64,000 bases of DNA from Evansella clarkii (GTDB taxonomy: Bacteria > Bacillota > Bacilli > Bacillales > Salisediminibacteriaceae): assembly GCF_002019695.1 (NCBI RefSeq), contig NZ_KV917376.1, forward strand, positions 1,387,293 through 1,451,292. Direction: 5' to 3'. Below are positions 26,202 to 33,697 of this stretch, piece after piece. How positions within the stretch are numbered: the stretch's first letter is position 1; every line of letters begins with the position of its first letter. The position numbers and the translations under genes were made by a program. The notes under the pieces were generated by a model that worked only from the letters and a program-made list of their open reading frames with translations, did not search any database and was not told where the DNA came from.

Positions 26202-26708
26202 GCAACAAGAGGCGTGGATATCGCAACAAGATGTGTGAATATCGCAACAAGGAATCCGAATCGCAACAAGGATGGCTGAAATCGCAACAAGGCGGGTGAA
26301 ATTCGCAACAAGAGGCGTGAATATCGCAACAAGGTGTGCTGAAATCGCAACAAGGATGGCTGAAATCGCAACAAGGCGGGTGAAATCGCAACAAGAGGCG
26401 TGAATATCGCAACAAGGAATCCGAATCGCAACAAGGGTGGCTGAAATCGCAACAAGGCGGGTGAAATCGCAACAAGGCGGGTGAAATTCGCAACAAGAGG
26501 CTTGAATATCGCAACAAGGAATCCGAATCGCAACAAGGATGGCTGAAATCGCAACAAGGCGGGTGAAATTCGCAACAAGATGCGTGAATATCGCAACAAG
26601 GAATCCGAATTGCAACAAGGATGGCTGAAATCGCAACATGGCGGGTGAAAATCGCAGCAAGAGGCGTGAATATCGCAACAAGGGTGGCTGAAATCGCAAC
26701 AAAGTGGA
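26202..26708. repeat. Short direct-repeat array, family E (ATCGCAACAAG), 82-bp higher-order period
   Basis: About 25 units of GCAACAAG plus 11-13 variable bases. Variants (AGGCGTGAATATC, GAATCCGAATC, GATGGCTGAAATC, GCGGGTGAAATTC) recur in order. The GGAATCCG marker is at 26251, 26416, 26518 and 26600. The gaps are 165, 102 and 82, i.e. near multiples of 82 plus one duplicated 20-bp unit. It is open in several minus-strand frames only because the units lack stops. Confidence 0.85.
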
Positions 26709-26739
26709 CCCCTTTCAAAAACCCTTATTAATAAAACAT

Positions 26740-26797
26740 TTGCTTAATTTCCCGCTGTTGCTTCGAAGCCCCACAGAACAATCCAGCAAAGCTGTTT
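26740..26797. repeat. P element upstream of NERD copy 2
   Basis: TTTGCTTAATTTCCCGCTG, core GCTTCGAAGC, then AATCCAGCAAAGCTG. It is about 80 bases upstream of the NERD start, and the orientation relative to the gene is the same as at copy 1. Confidence 0.75.
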
Positions 26798-26875
26798 TTT
26801 ATATAATTTTGAAGGAAATTGTTGTGAAATGGAGAATTATATAGACGAACTTATATTTAAAAGGGAGGCTATTAT

Positions 26876-27853
26876 GTGAATGTGATCAAAAAACCTCGTA
26901 AACCATCTATTAAATTAAGACAGCTTGAAGCGATACTCCGACGATTAAACACAAATCATCCCAGGAGGAAAGACGTGGAGGAAGATTTTTTTAAAGCAAG
27001 GGCCGGTTACAAAGGAGAACAGCAGCTTGACTATGACCTCTCCTTCCTCAGAGATCATGAATTTCTCATACTGAGTGATCTACGATTGCCCCATCAGGAC
27101 AAATATTTTCAACTTGATTCCCTGCTTATCTCCCCAACTTTTTTTCTTCATATTGACGCAAAGCACTTGTCAGGAAAAATTGACATCGATCATAACTTAG
27201 GCCAAATGAAACGGACAAAATCAAATAACGTGGAAGATGCATACTCTGACCCCACTCTTCAGATAAAACGACACGAATTGCAGCTTCGAGAATGGATGCA
27301 AGTGAACAAACACCCTCTTCTTCCTTTCGAATCCCTCGTTGTTTTTACCCATCCCAACGCCTACGTAAAAATATCTGATGGCCATCCCCACATGCGGCGC
27401 ATCATAAAAAACTCCTTAGTAACAGAAAAGATTAATGAGTTACAGAAAAAATTCCATCACGCTCTTTTTTCAAAAAAAGAGCTCCAACGAATCAGCCGCC
27501 AGCTCATTAAACAACACACTCCACCCTGGGAAGACCTTCTCTCAAAATATAGGATTAATACAGATGATATTTTGACTGGCGTCATTTGTCCGGAATGCAG
27601 AGTCACACCGATGATAAGGATGCACAGTAAATGGTTATGCCACAATACTTCTTGTAATTTTTCAAATCGGAAGTGCCATCTTGCAGCTCTGACTGATTAT
27701 GCCCTCATTTTTGGCCCGTCAATCACAAACCCCCAGTTAAGAAAATTTCTTCACATTCCTTCTGTATATACCGCAAATAGAATACTAACCTCATTAAAAT
27801 ACCTCTATGCAGGCGAAGGCCCCCACCGAGTCTACCATCTCCCTTTAGAATAA
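26876..27853 (+). CDS. NERD-domain nuclease-like protein with zinc ribbon (copy 2)
   Basis: A 325-residue close paralogue of copy 1: an almost unbroken match through KPSIKLRQLEA, RLNTNHPRRKDVE and GYKGEQQLDYDL, including FQLDSLL and IDAKHLSG (the D-x-K of the PD-(D/E)XK fold). The zinc ribbon is CPEC, then C and C. The end again shows NPQLRKFLHIPS, a possible winged-helix region. It starts at GTG 26876 after GGGAGGCTATTAT, the same leader as copy 1; the GTG at 26882 would match the copy 1 start exactly. It lies between two family E arrays. Role unknown. Confidence 0.8.
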   Translation: MNVIKKPRKPSIKLRQLEAILRRLNTNHPRRKDVEEDFFKARAGYKGEQQLDYDLSFLRDHEFLILSDLRLPHQDKYFQLDSLLISPTFFLHIDAKHLSGKIDIDHNLGQMKRTKSNNVEDAYSDPTLQIKRHELQLREWMQVNKHPLLPFESLVVFTHPNAYVKISDGHPHMRRIIKNSLVTEKINELQKKFHHALFSKKELQRISRQLIKQHTPPWEDLLSKYRINTDDILTGVICPECRVTPMIRMHSKWLCHNTSCNFSNRKCHLAALTDYALIFGPSITNPQLRKFLHIPSVYTANRILTSLKYLYAGEGPHRVYHLPLE

Positions 27854-27927
27854 ATACGGAGCTTTTGTTAAAAATATGAGACGGATCCTTCAGTGGGATT
27901 TCATTTCGAAACTACGATCAGCTGTAA

Positions 27928-28265
27928 TCGCAACAAGAGGTGTGGAAATCGCAACAAGGTTCGCTGGAATCGCAACAAGACGTGTGAAAATCGCAACAAG
28001 ATGTGCGGATAACGCAACAAGGAATCCGAATCGCAACAAGAGTAGCTGAAATCGCAACAAGGCGTGTGAAAATCGCAACAAGATGTGCGGATAACGCAAC
28101 AAGGAATCCGAATCGCAACAAGAGTAGCTGAAATCGCAACAAGACGTGTGGAAATCGCAACAAGCTGTGCGGATAACGCAACAAGGAATCCGAATCGCAA
28201 CAAGGTTCGCTGAAATCGCAACAAGGAATCCGAATCGCAACAAGGCCAGCGAATATAGCAACAAT
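27928..28265. repeat. Short direct-repeat array, family E, downstream of NERD copy 2
   Basis: About 16 units of TCGCAACAAG or ACGCAACAAG. The GGAATCCG marker is at 28021, 28103, 28185 and 28225, i.e. two exact 82-bp steps and then a half step of 40. Some of the variable parts differ from the upstream array (GATGTGCGGATAAC, AGTAGCTGAAATC). Confidence 0.85.
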
Positions 28266-28269
28266 GTAA

Positions 28270-28311
28270 TGAGTTAAAAGAAGAAACCTCCTGCTAATCC
28301 AGGAGGTTTCC
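28270..28311 (-). terminator. Terminator of the copper-binding protein gene
   Basis: GAAACCTCCTG pairs with CAGGAGGTTTC (28283-28311). On the minus strand it is followed by TTCTTTT. Confidence 0.75.
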
Positions 28312-28333
28312 GTCGCATTGATGCCGCTATTAA

Positions 28334-28663
28334 TTAAGCAGCAAGCTTGCGGCATTCTTCAGCACATTTGAAGCATGCTTCCGCGCACTTCTGGCAGTGG
28401 TCGTGATCATGCTTTTTACACTCTTCCCCGCAAGCCTCACAAATTTCCGCGCAGACAGCAGCCAGTTGAGAAACAAATGGTGTCCCTCTTCCTAAAGCTT
28501 GTTCTAAGTATGCGCAAATATCAGCACATTCTCTGTCCAGTCGGATACATTCTGTCATCATTTTCACGTCGTCTTCCTTCAGGCAGGCATCATAACAGTG
28601 GTTGCACGCTTCCATACATTCGTGCAGTGCATTAATTGCAGACTCATATTTTTCATGAGACAT
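28334..28663 (-). CDS. Four-helix bundle copper-binding protein (Csp/YhjQ-like, DUF326)
   Basis: A 109-residue protein with about 16 cysteines in CxxxC patterns (ECMEACNHCYDAC, CAEICEACGEEC, CQKCAEACFKCAEEC) and a KHDHDHC patch. This is the pattern of the Csp copper-storage proteins, in which cysteines line the inside of a four-helix bundle and bind many Cu(I) ions. There is no signal peptide, so it is cytosolic (Csp3-like). I start at ATG 28663, after GGAGGG; the longer frame adds eight residues without a site. Neighbours with CtaG and His-rich lipoproteins support a copper theme. Confidence 0.85.
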   Translation of the reverse strand: MSHEKYESAINALHECMEACNHCYDACLKEDDVKMMTECIRLDRECADICAYLEQALGRGTPFVSQLAAVCAEICEACGEECKKHDHDHCQKCAEACFKCAEECRKLAA

Positions 28664-28979
28664 GTTAAATCCCTCCTTTAATGTCACTTAGTTGTCTCTT
28701 ACCACACTTCCAATACGTTAAACCAAACCGGTAAATCAAAAAAATATTTAACCTTCCATTAATAATTGGTAGCGAAAATGAAAACTAAACTACACAAAAA
28801 CTCCATTTTTTCGCGTTATAATCCATTCCGGAGAAGTCCCGTAAATGTAAAGAAAGTTTGAAGAAAGAGAGACGATATTTTGAACGGGAAAAATATTTCT
28901 TTTTATTATGTGACGAGTCTCACTCTTGCTCAGACGCCACTCCCCTAAAATAAAACTATAAAATTTAGGAGGAGATAGT

Positions 28980-30185
28980 ATGGCGAGAAAAACAATTTTA
29001 CTTTTCATCAGCATTCTTACAGCAGTTCTTTTACTGGCTGCTTGCGGAGAAGAAGCGGACTCAGCAGTGGCAGAAAACAACGTGAATAACGAGGGGCCTG
29101 CACAAGAAAACGCAGTTAATGAAGAAGAAACAGAGGAGAACGCCGCTAATGAGGCAGCTGTCGAAGAGTACATCGTAACAGTTGCAAATGAAAAAGACGA
29201 GACATTGTCGGTGATTTATTATCCGGAAGGCAGGCAGGAACTGATCGAGCTGGATGGCCAGGCGCATAACGTGGAAGTGAATAAAGAAACAGGATTGATT
29301 TGGGTGACGATAAATCCTCCTCACGGGCACGGCCATGATGATGAGGAAGACGGCGGGCACGGCCACAATAATAATGAAACAAACAACGACAATCATAACA
29401 ACGATGAAGAAAACAACCACGGACACGGTAGTGAACATGATGAGGGAACAGGAGAAAAAGTGGTAGCTTATGATATATACACGCTGGAAAAAGCAGAAGA
29501 GTATGCTGCTGGCAGCCATCCGGCACACGTTTCAATCACTAAAGACGGGAACACCGTGGTTTTCAGCAATTCAGGGGATAACACAGTGACTATAATCGAC
29601 CGTGTGACAGAAGAGGCTGCAGTGATTGAGACTGGCGAGTATCCACACGGACTTCGTATTTCACCAGATCAGGATTACGCCTATGTTGCCAATATGCACA
29701 GTGGGGATGTAAGTATTATCGATCTTGAGGAAAAAACAGAAGTGAACCGCATTCCGGCAGGTGAAGGAGCAGTGCAGACAGGTTTCTCCCATGATGGAAA
29801 ATACGCGTTTGCCGGCCTCCATCTGGCCAATCAGCTGGCAGTTATAGAGACAGCCAGCCAGGAGCTTATTAAAACAATCGACATTGGCGTTGGTCCGGTG
29901 CAAATGTATGCCAGCTACGATAATGAATATGTCATAGTCGCAAACCAGGGCAGTGCCGACAGTCCTTCCGATACTATTTCCATCATCAGTCTTGATGAAT
30001 TGGAAGTGGTGAAAGAACTTCAAGTAGGAAAAGGTGCTCATGGTATTGTTATTTCCGACGACAGCCGTTATGCTTTCGTGACAAATATGTTTGAAGACAC
30101 CATCTCCGTCGTTGACCTGGTGACACTGGAAGAAACTGAGCGTATCGACACTGGAACATATCCGAATGGAATATCCGTTTACTAA
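28980..30185 (+). CDS. YVTN/YncE-type beta-propeller lipoprotein with His-rich insert
   Basis: A 401-residue lipoprotein (lipobox LLAACG at about residues 18-22). An acidic linker is followed by propeller repeats of the YVTN type (TKDGNTVVFSNSGDNTVTIID, cut short here; DYAYVANMHSGDVSIIDL; YAFVTNMFEDTISVVDL). The first blade carries an insert of about 45 residues dense in His, Asp, Asn and Glu (HGHGHDDEEDGGHGH), a likely metal-binding loop. It is exported and membrane-anchored. The ATG follows AGGAGG. It precedes the response regulator gene, and the local context suggests metal sensing or buffering; that is inference. Confidence 0.82.
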   Translation: MARKTILLFISILTAVLLLAACGEEADSAVAENNVNNEGPAQENAVNEEETEENAANEAAVEEYIVTVANEKDETLSVIYYPEGRQELIELDGQAHNVEVNKETGLIWVTINPPHGHGHDDEEDGGHGHNNNETNNDNHNNDEENNHGHGSEHDEGTGEKVVAYDIYTLEKAEEYAAGSHPAHVSITKDGNTVVFSNSGDNTVTIIDRVTEEAAVIETGEYPHGLRISPDQDYAYVANMHSGDVSIIDLEEKTEVNRIPAGEGAVQTGFSHDGKYAFAGLHLANQLAVIETASQELIKTIDIGVGPVQMYASYDNEYVIVANQGSADSPSDTISIISLDELEVVKELQVGKGAHGIVISDDSRYAFVTNMFEDTISVVDLVTLEETERIDTGTYPNGISVY

Positions 30186-30204
30186 GTAAAGCATCCTTAA
30201 TGTC

Positions 30205-30240
30205 CCTCCACCCGCATATGGGGGGAGTCCTTATCTTTAT
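30205..30240 (+). terminator. Possible terminator after the propeller gene
   Basis: CTCCACCC pairs with GGGGGGAG around GCATAT, followed by a T-rich stretch. Confidence 0.5.
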
Positions 30241-30357
30241 TCCGGTGCAGCTTCCGGTTAAACTATAAATAAAGGTCCGTAACTTCATATATTTTTCATG
30301 AATTTGTTTTATGATAAAAAAAAGAAGCCAGGCAGGGACAAACAGGAGGTCCTTTTT

Positions 30358-31050
30358 ATGAATGAACGTATTCTTATTGTAGACGACGAACAGGAAATGA
30401 GAAAACTGCTGGCTATCTGCCTGCGGCCAAATCATTATGTAATAGATGAAGCGTGTGACGGGGGAGAAGCACTGGAAAAAATAAAGGAGTCTGATTACCA
30501 GCTTGTCATCCTCGATATTATGATGCCGGTAAAAGACGGTTTTGAATTGTTAAAAATGATACGTTTTCATCTGGAAAAAAACGTACCTGTTATCCTTCTC
30601 ACCGCGCTCGGCGATTCAGACAGAGTTGTGGAAGGTTTGAAATTAGGGGCGGACGATTATATTGTAAAGCCCTTTGAACCGAAGGAGCTGCTGGCAAGGG
30701 TGGAAGCTATATTAAGACGGGCAGAGAATAAGTGGGGGACATCAGAAGGCTTTAAAGTGAAGGGGCTTCTATTTCAGCCGGACAGCTATAAAGTCTCCTA
30801 TAATAACAAAATTCTTCCGCTGACAAAAAAAGAATTTCATATTTTTTACCGGCTTGCCGGCAACCGGGGGAGGGTATTCAGCAGAGAAGATCTCCTTGAA
30901 CTGGAATGGGGCCTGGCCTATGAAGGGGATAACCGGACGGTCGACACTCACGTAAAAAATATCAGGGAAAAACTGAAGAGTATGGGCTACGAGGGTACAG
31001 TAATTGAGACAGTATGGGGTATCGGATATAAAGTACCAGAGGCGGAATGA
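30358..31050 (+). CDS. OmpR/PhoB-family response regulator
   Basis: A 230-residue regulator. The receiver domain (residues 1-120) has acidic pair D9-D10, phospho-acceptor D53 (VILDIMMP), a switch Thr/Ser region (LLTALG) and K104 (VKPFEP). The winged-helix output domain (about 130-228) ends with VDTHVKNIREKL and TVWGIGYK. I start at ATG 30358 after CAGGAGG; the longer upstream frame lacks a site. No kinase gene follows directly. The only histidine kinase in the window is 2.6 kb downstream at 33698, beyond two other genes. Confidence 0.92.
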   Translation: MNERILIVDDEQEMRKLLAICLRPNHYVIDEACDGGEALEKIKESDYQLVILDIMMPVKDGFELLKMIRFHLEKNVPVILLTALGDSDRVVEGLKLGADDYIVKPFEPKELLARVEAILRRAENKWGTSEGFKVKGLLFQPDSYKVSYNNKILPLTKKEFHIFYRLAGNRGRVFSREDLLELEWGLAYEGDNRTVDTHVKNIREKLKSMGYEGTVIETVWGIGYKVPEAE

Positions 31051-31086
31051 GTCATCAATTGCAGTGATTCGGCTGAAATTTTCCAT

Positions 31087-31121
31087 AAAAGGTATGATCC
31101 TCTTCAGGAACATACCTTTTT
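31087..31121 (+). terminator. Terminator after the response regulator
   Basis: AAAGGTATG pairs with CATACCTTT around a 14-base loop, followed by T residues. Confidence 0.65.
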
Positions 31122-31157
31122 GCATCCCGGACAGGTGGAAGCTCCGGCATATCGCTT

Positions 31158-31238
31158 GTATCGCCAGGCGATTTGCGAGACTTTCAACCGGGCAGGCTAC
31201 TGTAGCATTTTCCTATCGGACATATCGCCACCCGATAC
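31158..31238. repeat. Two GTATCG-type hairpin elements
   Basis: GTATCGCCAGGCGAT at 31158-31172 and ATATCGCCACCCGATAC at 31222-31238. The family consensus is GTATCG-CCACC-CGATAC; other copies are at 32132, 32182, 37789, 38016, 52284, 52330, 52371 and 52404. Confidence 0.7.
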
Positions 31239-31366
31239 AGTCCTCTTACTATTAAATAGAAGGCTTGAAGATATTGTGACGGAAAAGGGATAGTTATAAA
31301 TTGCCTCCCCCGGAATTTCCCTGGATCAGTATTTGATAAATTCACAATAAGCTAAATTCTTTTTGA

Positions 31367-31383
31367 ATACCAGGCGGGGGTAT
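31367..31383. promoter_or_regulatory. Candidate CsoR/CstR-type operator before the siroheme-type gene
   Basis: ATACCAGGCGGGGGTAT has ATACC and GGTAT half sites around a G-rich 7-base centre, the general form of operators for the CsoR/CstR/RcnR family (copper or persulfide sensors). It overlaps a possible -10 box (TATAGT at 31381). The regulator gene is not in this window. Confidence 0.45.
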
Positions 31384-31432
31384 AGTAAGATGAGCGCAGG
31401 AACTCAGAATTCGATACCATGGGAGGCGGCAT

Positions 31433-32059
31433 ATGAAAAATCCAAAGATGGTGCCATTGGCAGTAAACGGAGGCATAGGGTTTGGGGCGAAATTGACTCC
31501 TCGGCAGCTAATCACCTTAGGATCTTATCTGGACGAGGATGCGGAAGTGGAATTAACAACTTTCCAGCAGTTGATTATAAAAGTGGAAGAAGATAAAGTT
31601 CAACAAGCAACAGAAGAATTAAAGAATGCAGGATTCTCTGTCTATAAGGCTGGAAACTATGTGAAAAGCCTGCGCACGTGTAATTTCTGTAAAGGAGCTG
31701 AAGTGGAAGGAATGCCTGTTGCTAAGGAACTTAATGACCGGATTGCAGGCCAGGAAGTTCCATTCACACTTCGTCCGGCGTATACCGGGTGTCCCAACGC
31801 GTGTGGTGAGCCACTAATTAATGATATTGGCGTGATAAAAAGGGACGAGCATTTCCAGTTATATATTGGCGGAAAAGCTGTCGGCGAAGATGCTCAAACG
31901 GGAGTTCTTTTAAAAGATGGACTTGAACCAGAGGAGTTATATGAGCTGGTGGACAATGTACTGGAAGTGTACAGAAAGAACGGCAGAAAGCGGGAAAGAA
32001 TGGCGAAATTCGTATCGAGGTATGGATTTGACAAAATGAAACAAGAGCTAAATATATAG
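31433..32059 (+). CDS. Nitrite/sulfite reductase-like siroheme and 4Fe-4S domain protein
   Basis: A 208-residue protein. The N-terminal half resembles the ferredoxin-like half-domain of nitrite/sulfite reductases (TPRQLITLGSYLDED). The C-terminal half carries the Fe-S/siroheme cysteines as CNFCKG and GCPNACGEP. The usual first pair spacing is C-x5-C; here it is C-x2-C, so cofactor binding should be tested. It is a single half-domain, well short of a full reductase, as in small NirB/precorrin-3B-synthase-like proteins of unknown role. The ATG follows GGGAGGCGGC. It has its own terminator and a CsoR/CstR-like operator, suggesting response to copper or sulfane sulfur. Confidence 0.7.
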   Translation: MKNPKMVPLAVNGGIGFGAKLTPRQLITLGSYLDEDAEVELTTFQQLIIKVEEDKVQQATEELKNAGFSVYKAGNYVKSLRTCNFCKGAEVEGMPVAKELNDRIAGQEVPFTLRPAYTGCPNACGEPLINDIGVIKRDEHFQLYIGGKAVGEDAQTGVLLKDGLEPEELYELVDNVLEVYRKNGRKRERMAKFVSRYGFDKMKQELNI

Positions 32060-32071
32060 AATCAGACAAGG

Positions 32072-32108
32072 AACAACCAGCATAGGAGACTGGTTGTTTT
32101 TCTTTCTT
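32072..32108 (+). terminator. Terminator after the siroheme-type gene
   Basis: AACAACCAG pairs with CTGGTTGTT around a 9-base loop, followed by a long T-rich tail. Confidence 0.85.
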
Positions 32109-32131
32109 TTAATTTCTTACATACCTTGTCC

Positions 32132-32198
32132 ATATCGCCTGGCGATACGGCATTTGATAATGGAAGTAGTCATTTACAGACATATCGCCACACGATAT
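32132..32198. repeat. Two GTATCG-type hairpin elements
   Basis: ATATCGCCTGGCGATAC (32132-32148) and ATATCGCCACACGATAT (32182-32198). From 32200 to 32634 I see no gene, only AT-rich sequence that must hold the promoter and leader of the next gene. Confidence 0.7.
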
Positions 32199-32634
32199 GA
32201 ATCGGAAAAAGTTATATAACGGGAGCCTTAAGAGGTTCCATCTATGAATCCACTACCAGATTTAAGCATCCAATTGAGCCATCTGCCTCATTGTTTCGAC
32301 GAAAATGTCTTTAATCTTCACACATTCGCCATACTTTTCGTTACAGATTACTTAAAAAATAGAAAAGTAGGAAGTTATTTTGCGGAATTATATCAAAAAC
32401 AAGGTACAAATACCTCGTAAAACGGTAATTTTATCCAAATTTATTGGCATATATTACATGAATGTAACAGGTAGTTTTAAGTTCGTTGACATTTGTAAAA
32501 AAGGGTTTTATTTATACCCGCCTGCCTGTAATATTAAACCTGCAAGCGAGACGAGCAGTCAAAAAACTTATTTTCAAAACTTAATAGACATTATATAAAT
32601 AAAATTATTTTGAGAAAGTGGGAGAACAAAGAAA

Positions 32635-33345
32635 ATGAAAAAATTCATTATGAGCATAGCATTGGCAGGAGCATTTTTCGCGGTACCGGCAATTTCAGAA
32701 GCATCTATGAATATCGGTGACAGAGGAGACGACGTAAGACAGTTACAGTCAGCACTAAACAGCAACGGTAAAAGCATCTCAGTAGACGGCATCTTCGGAC
32801 CAGAAACACTAGGAGCAGTAAAAGCATACCAGCTGAGAAACGGCATCTCCAGCCCGGCAGGAAACTTCTATGGAACAGCTGGCCCGGCAACAGCCAGTTC
32901 ACTGGGACTGTCAGGATCTAACAGCGGTACTCAGACAGCAACAAGAACTACAAGCACAGCAAGCAGCACTGCATCTTCATCTGCAACAAGCAGCAGCGCA
33001 AGCGGAGTTATTTCCACTGCAAGAAGCTTAATCGGAAGCTCCTATGTATGGGGAGGAACTACTCCACGAGGATTTGACTGCAGCGGATTCATTCAGTATA
33101 CATTCGCTCAGAATGGTACAAGCCTGCCACGTACAGTAGCGCAAATGTGGAGCGCAGGTTCATCCGTATCAAGCCCGCAGGTGGGAGACCTTGTATTCTT
33201 TGAAACTCGCACAGGTCCTTCACACGCTGGTATCTACCTTGGAAACAACCAGTTCATCCACGCTGGATCTTCAACTGGCGTAACAATCTCAGACATGAAC
33301 TCTTCCTACTGGGGACCACGTTACCTTGGTGCGAAAAGATTCTAA
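32635..33345 (+). CDS. Secreted NlpC/P60 endopeptidase with one PG_binding_1 domain
   Basis: A 236-residue secreted hydrolase with a signal peptide (about 1-23, ending SEA), one peptidoglycan-binding domain (about 25-90: RGDDVRQLQSAL, VDGIFGPETLGAV), a Ser/Thr linker and a C-terminal NlpC/P60 domain. The catalytic Cys is in FDCSGFIQY and His in SHAGIYLG, followed by FIHAG. The last 110 residues are nearly the same as in the enzymes at 22856, 46578 and 48209. It is monocistronic, with its own terminator. Confidence 0.92.
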   Translation: MKKFIMSIALAGAFFAVPAISEASMNIGDRGDDVRQLQSALNSNGKSISVDGIFGPETLGAVKAYQLRNGISSPAGNFYGTAGPATASSLGLSGSNSGTQTATRTTSTASSTASSSATSSSASGVISTARSLIGSSYVWGGTTPRGFDCSGFIQYTFAQNGTSLPRTVAQMWSAGSSVSSPQVGDLVFFETRTGPSHAGIYLGNNQFIHAGSSTGVTISDMNSSYWGPRYLGAKRF

Positions 33346-33366
33346 TAGATATTAATAATAAACTCA

Positions 33367-33399
33367 AGGCACTTCGGAAATCCGGAGTGTCTTTATTTT
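33367..33399 (+). terminator. Terminator after the one-domain hydrolase
   Basis: GGCACTTCGG pairs with CCGGAGTGTC around AAAT, followed by TTTATTTTA. Confidence 0.75.
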
Positions 33400-33449
33400 A
33401 TATGGTGGGAAGGATGGTATTTAGGAAAACATCCGTTTTGGTTATGAAA

Positions 33450-33570
33450 TGAGAAAGACGAAGATTTAACTGCGAAATCAGGCGGTCTATTTGCGAAACA
33501 GAATATTTTAATTGCGAAATCAAGGTGTCTTGTTGCGAAACGGGATAATCTATTTGCGAAATGAAATGAG
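33450..33570. repeat. Short direct-repeat array, family F (TTGCGAAA)
   Basis: Five or six units of TTGCGAAAT or TTGCGAAAC, about 20 bp apart, alternating with TCTATT/AATCTA words. Confidence 0.65.
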
Positions 33571-33697
33571 ATCCTGCTTGCAAAAAGCAACTTCATATTT
33601 CCTTCAAAAAATTGTATTAAGATAACAACAAATAGAATACAAACTCTAGTACGATAATAAAAAAACTGGTGAATGGTGAGAGAAAGAAGGCTTAATT

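Noticed and set aside
26056-26718. Long minus-strand ORFs (up to 220 residues, three frames) rich in LVAI, LLRF and CCDF repeats
   Set aside because: They are translations of the family E direct repeats, open in several frames at once because the units contain no stops; no ribosome binding site and no protein-like composition.
27890-28355. Minus-strand ORFs over the second family E array
   Set aside because: Same cause: repeat translation in several frames, no start site.
32380-32598. 72-residue ORF before the NlpC/P60 gene
   Set aside because: No ribosome binding site and no family features; more likely the leader of the downstream gene.
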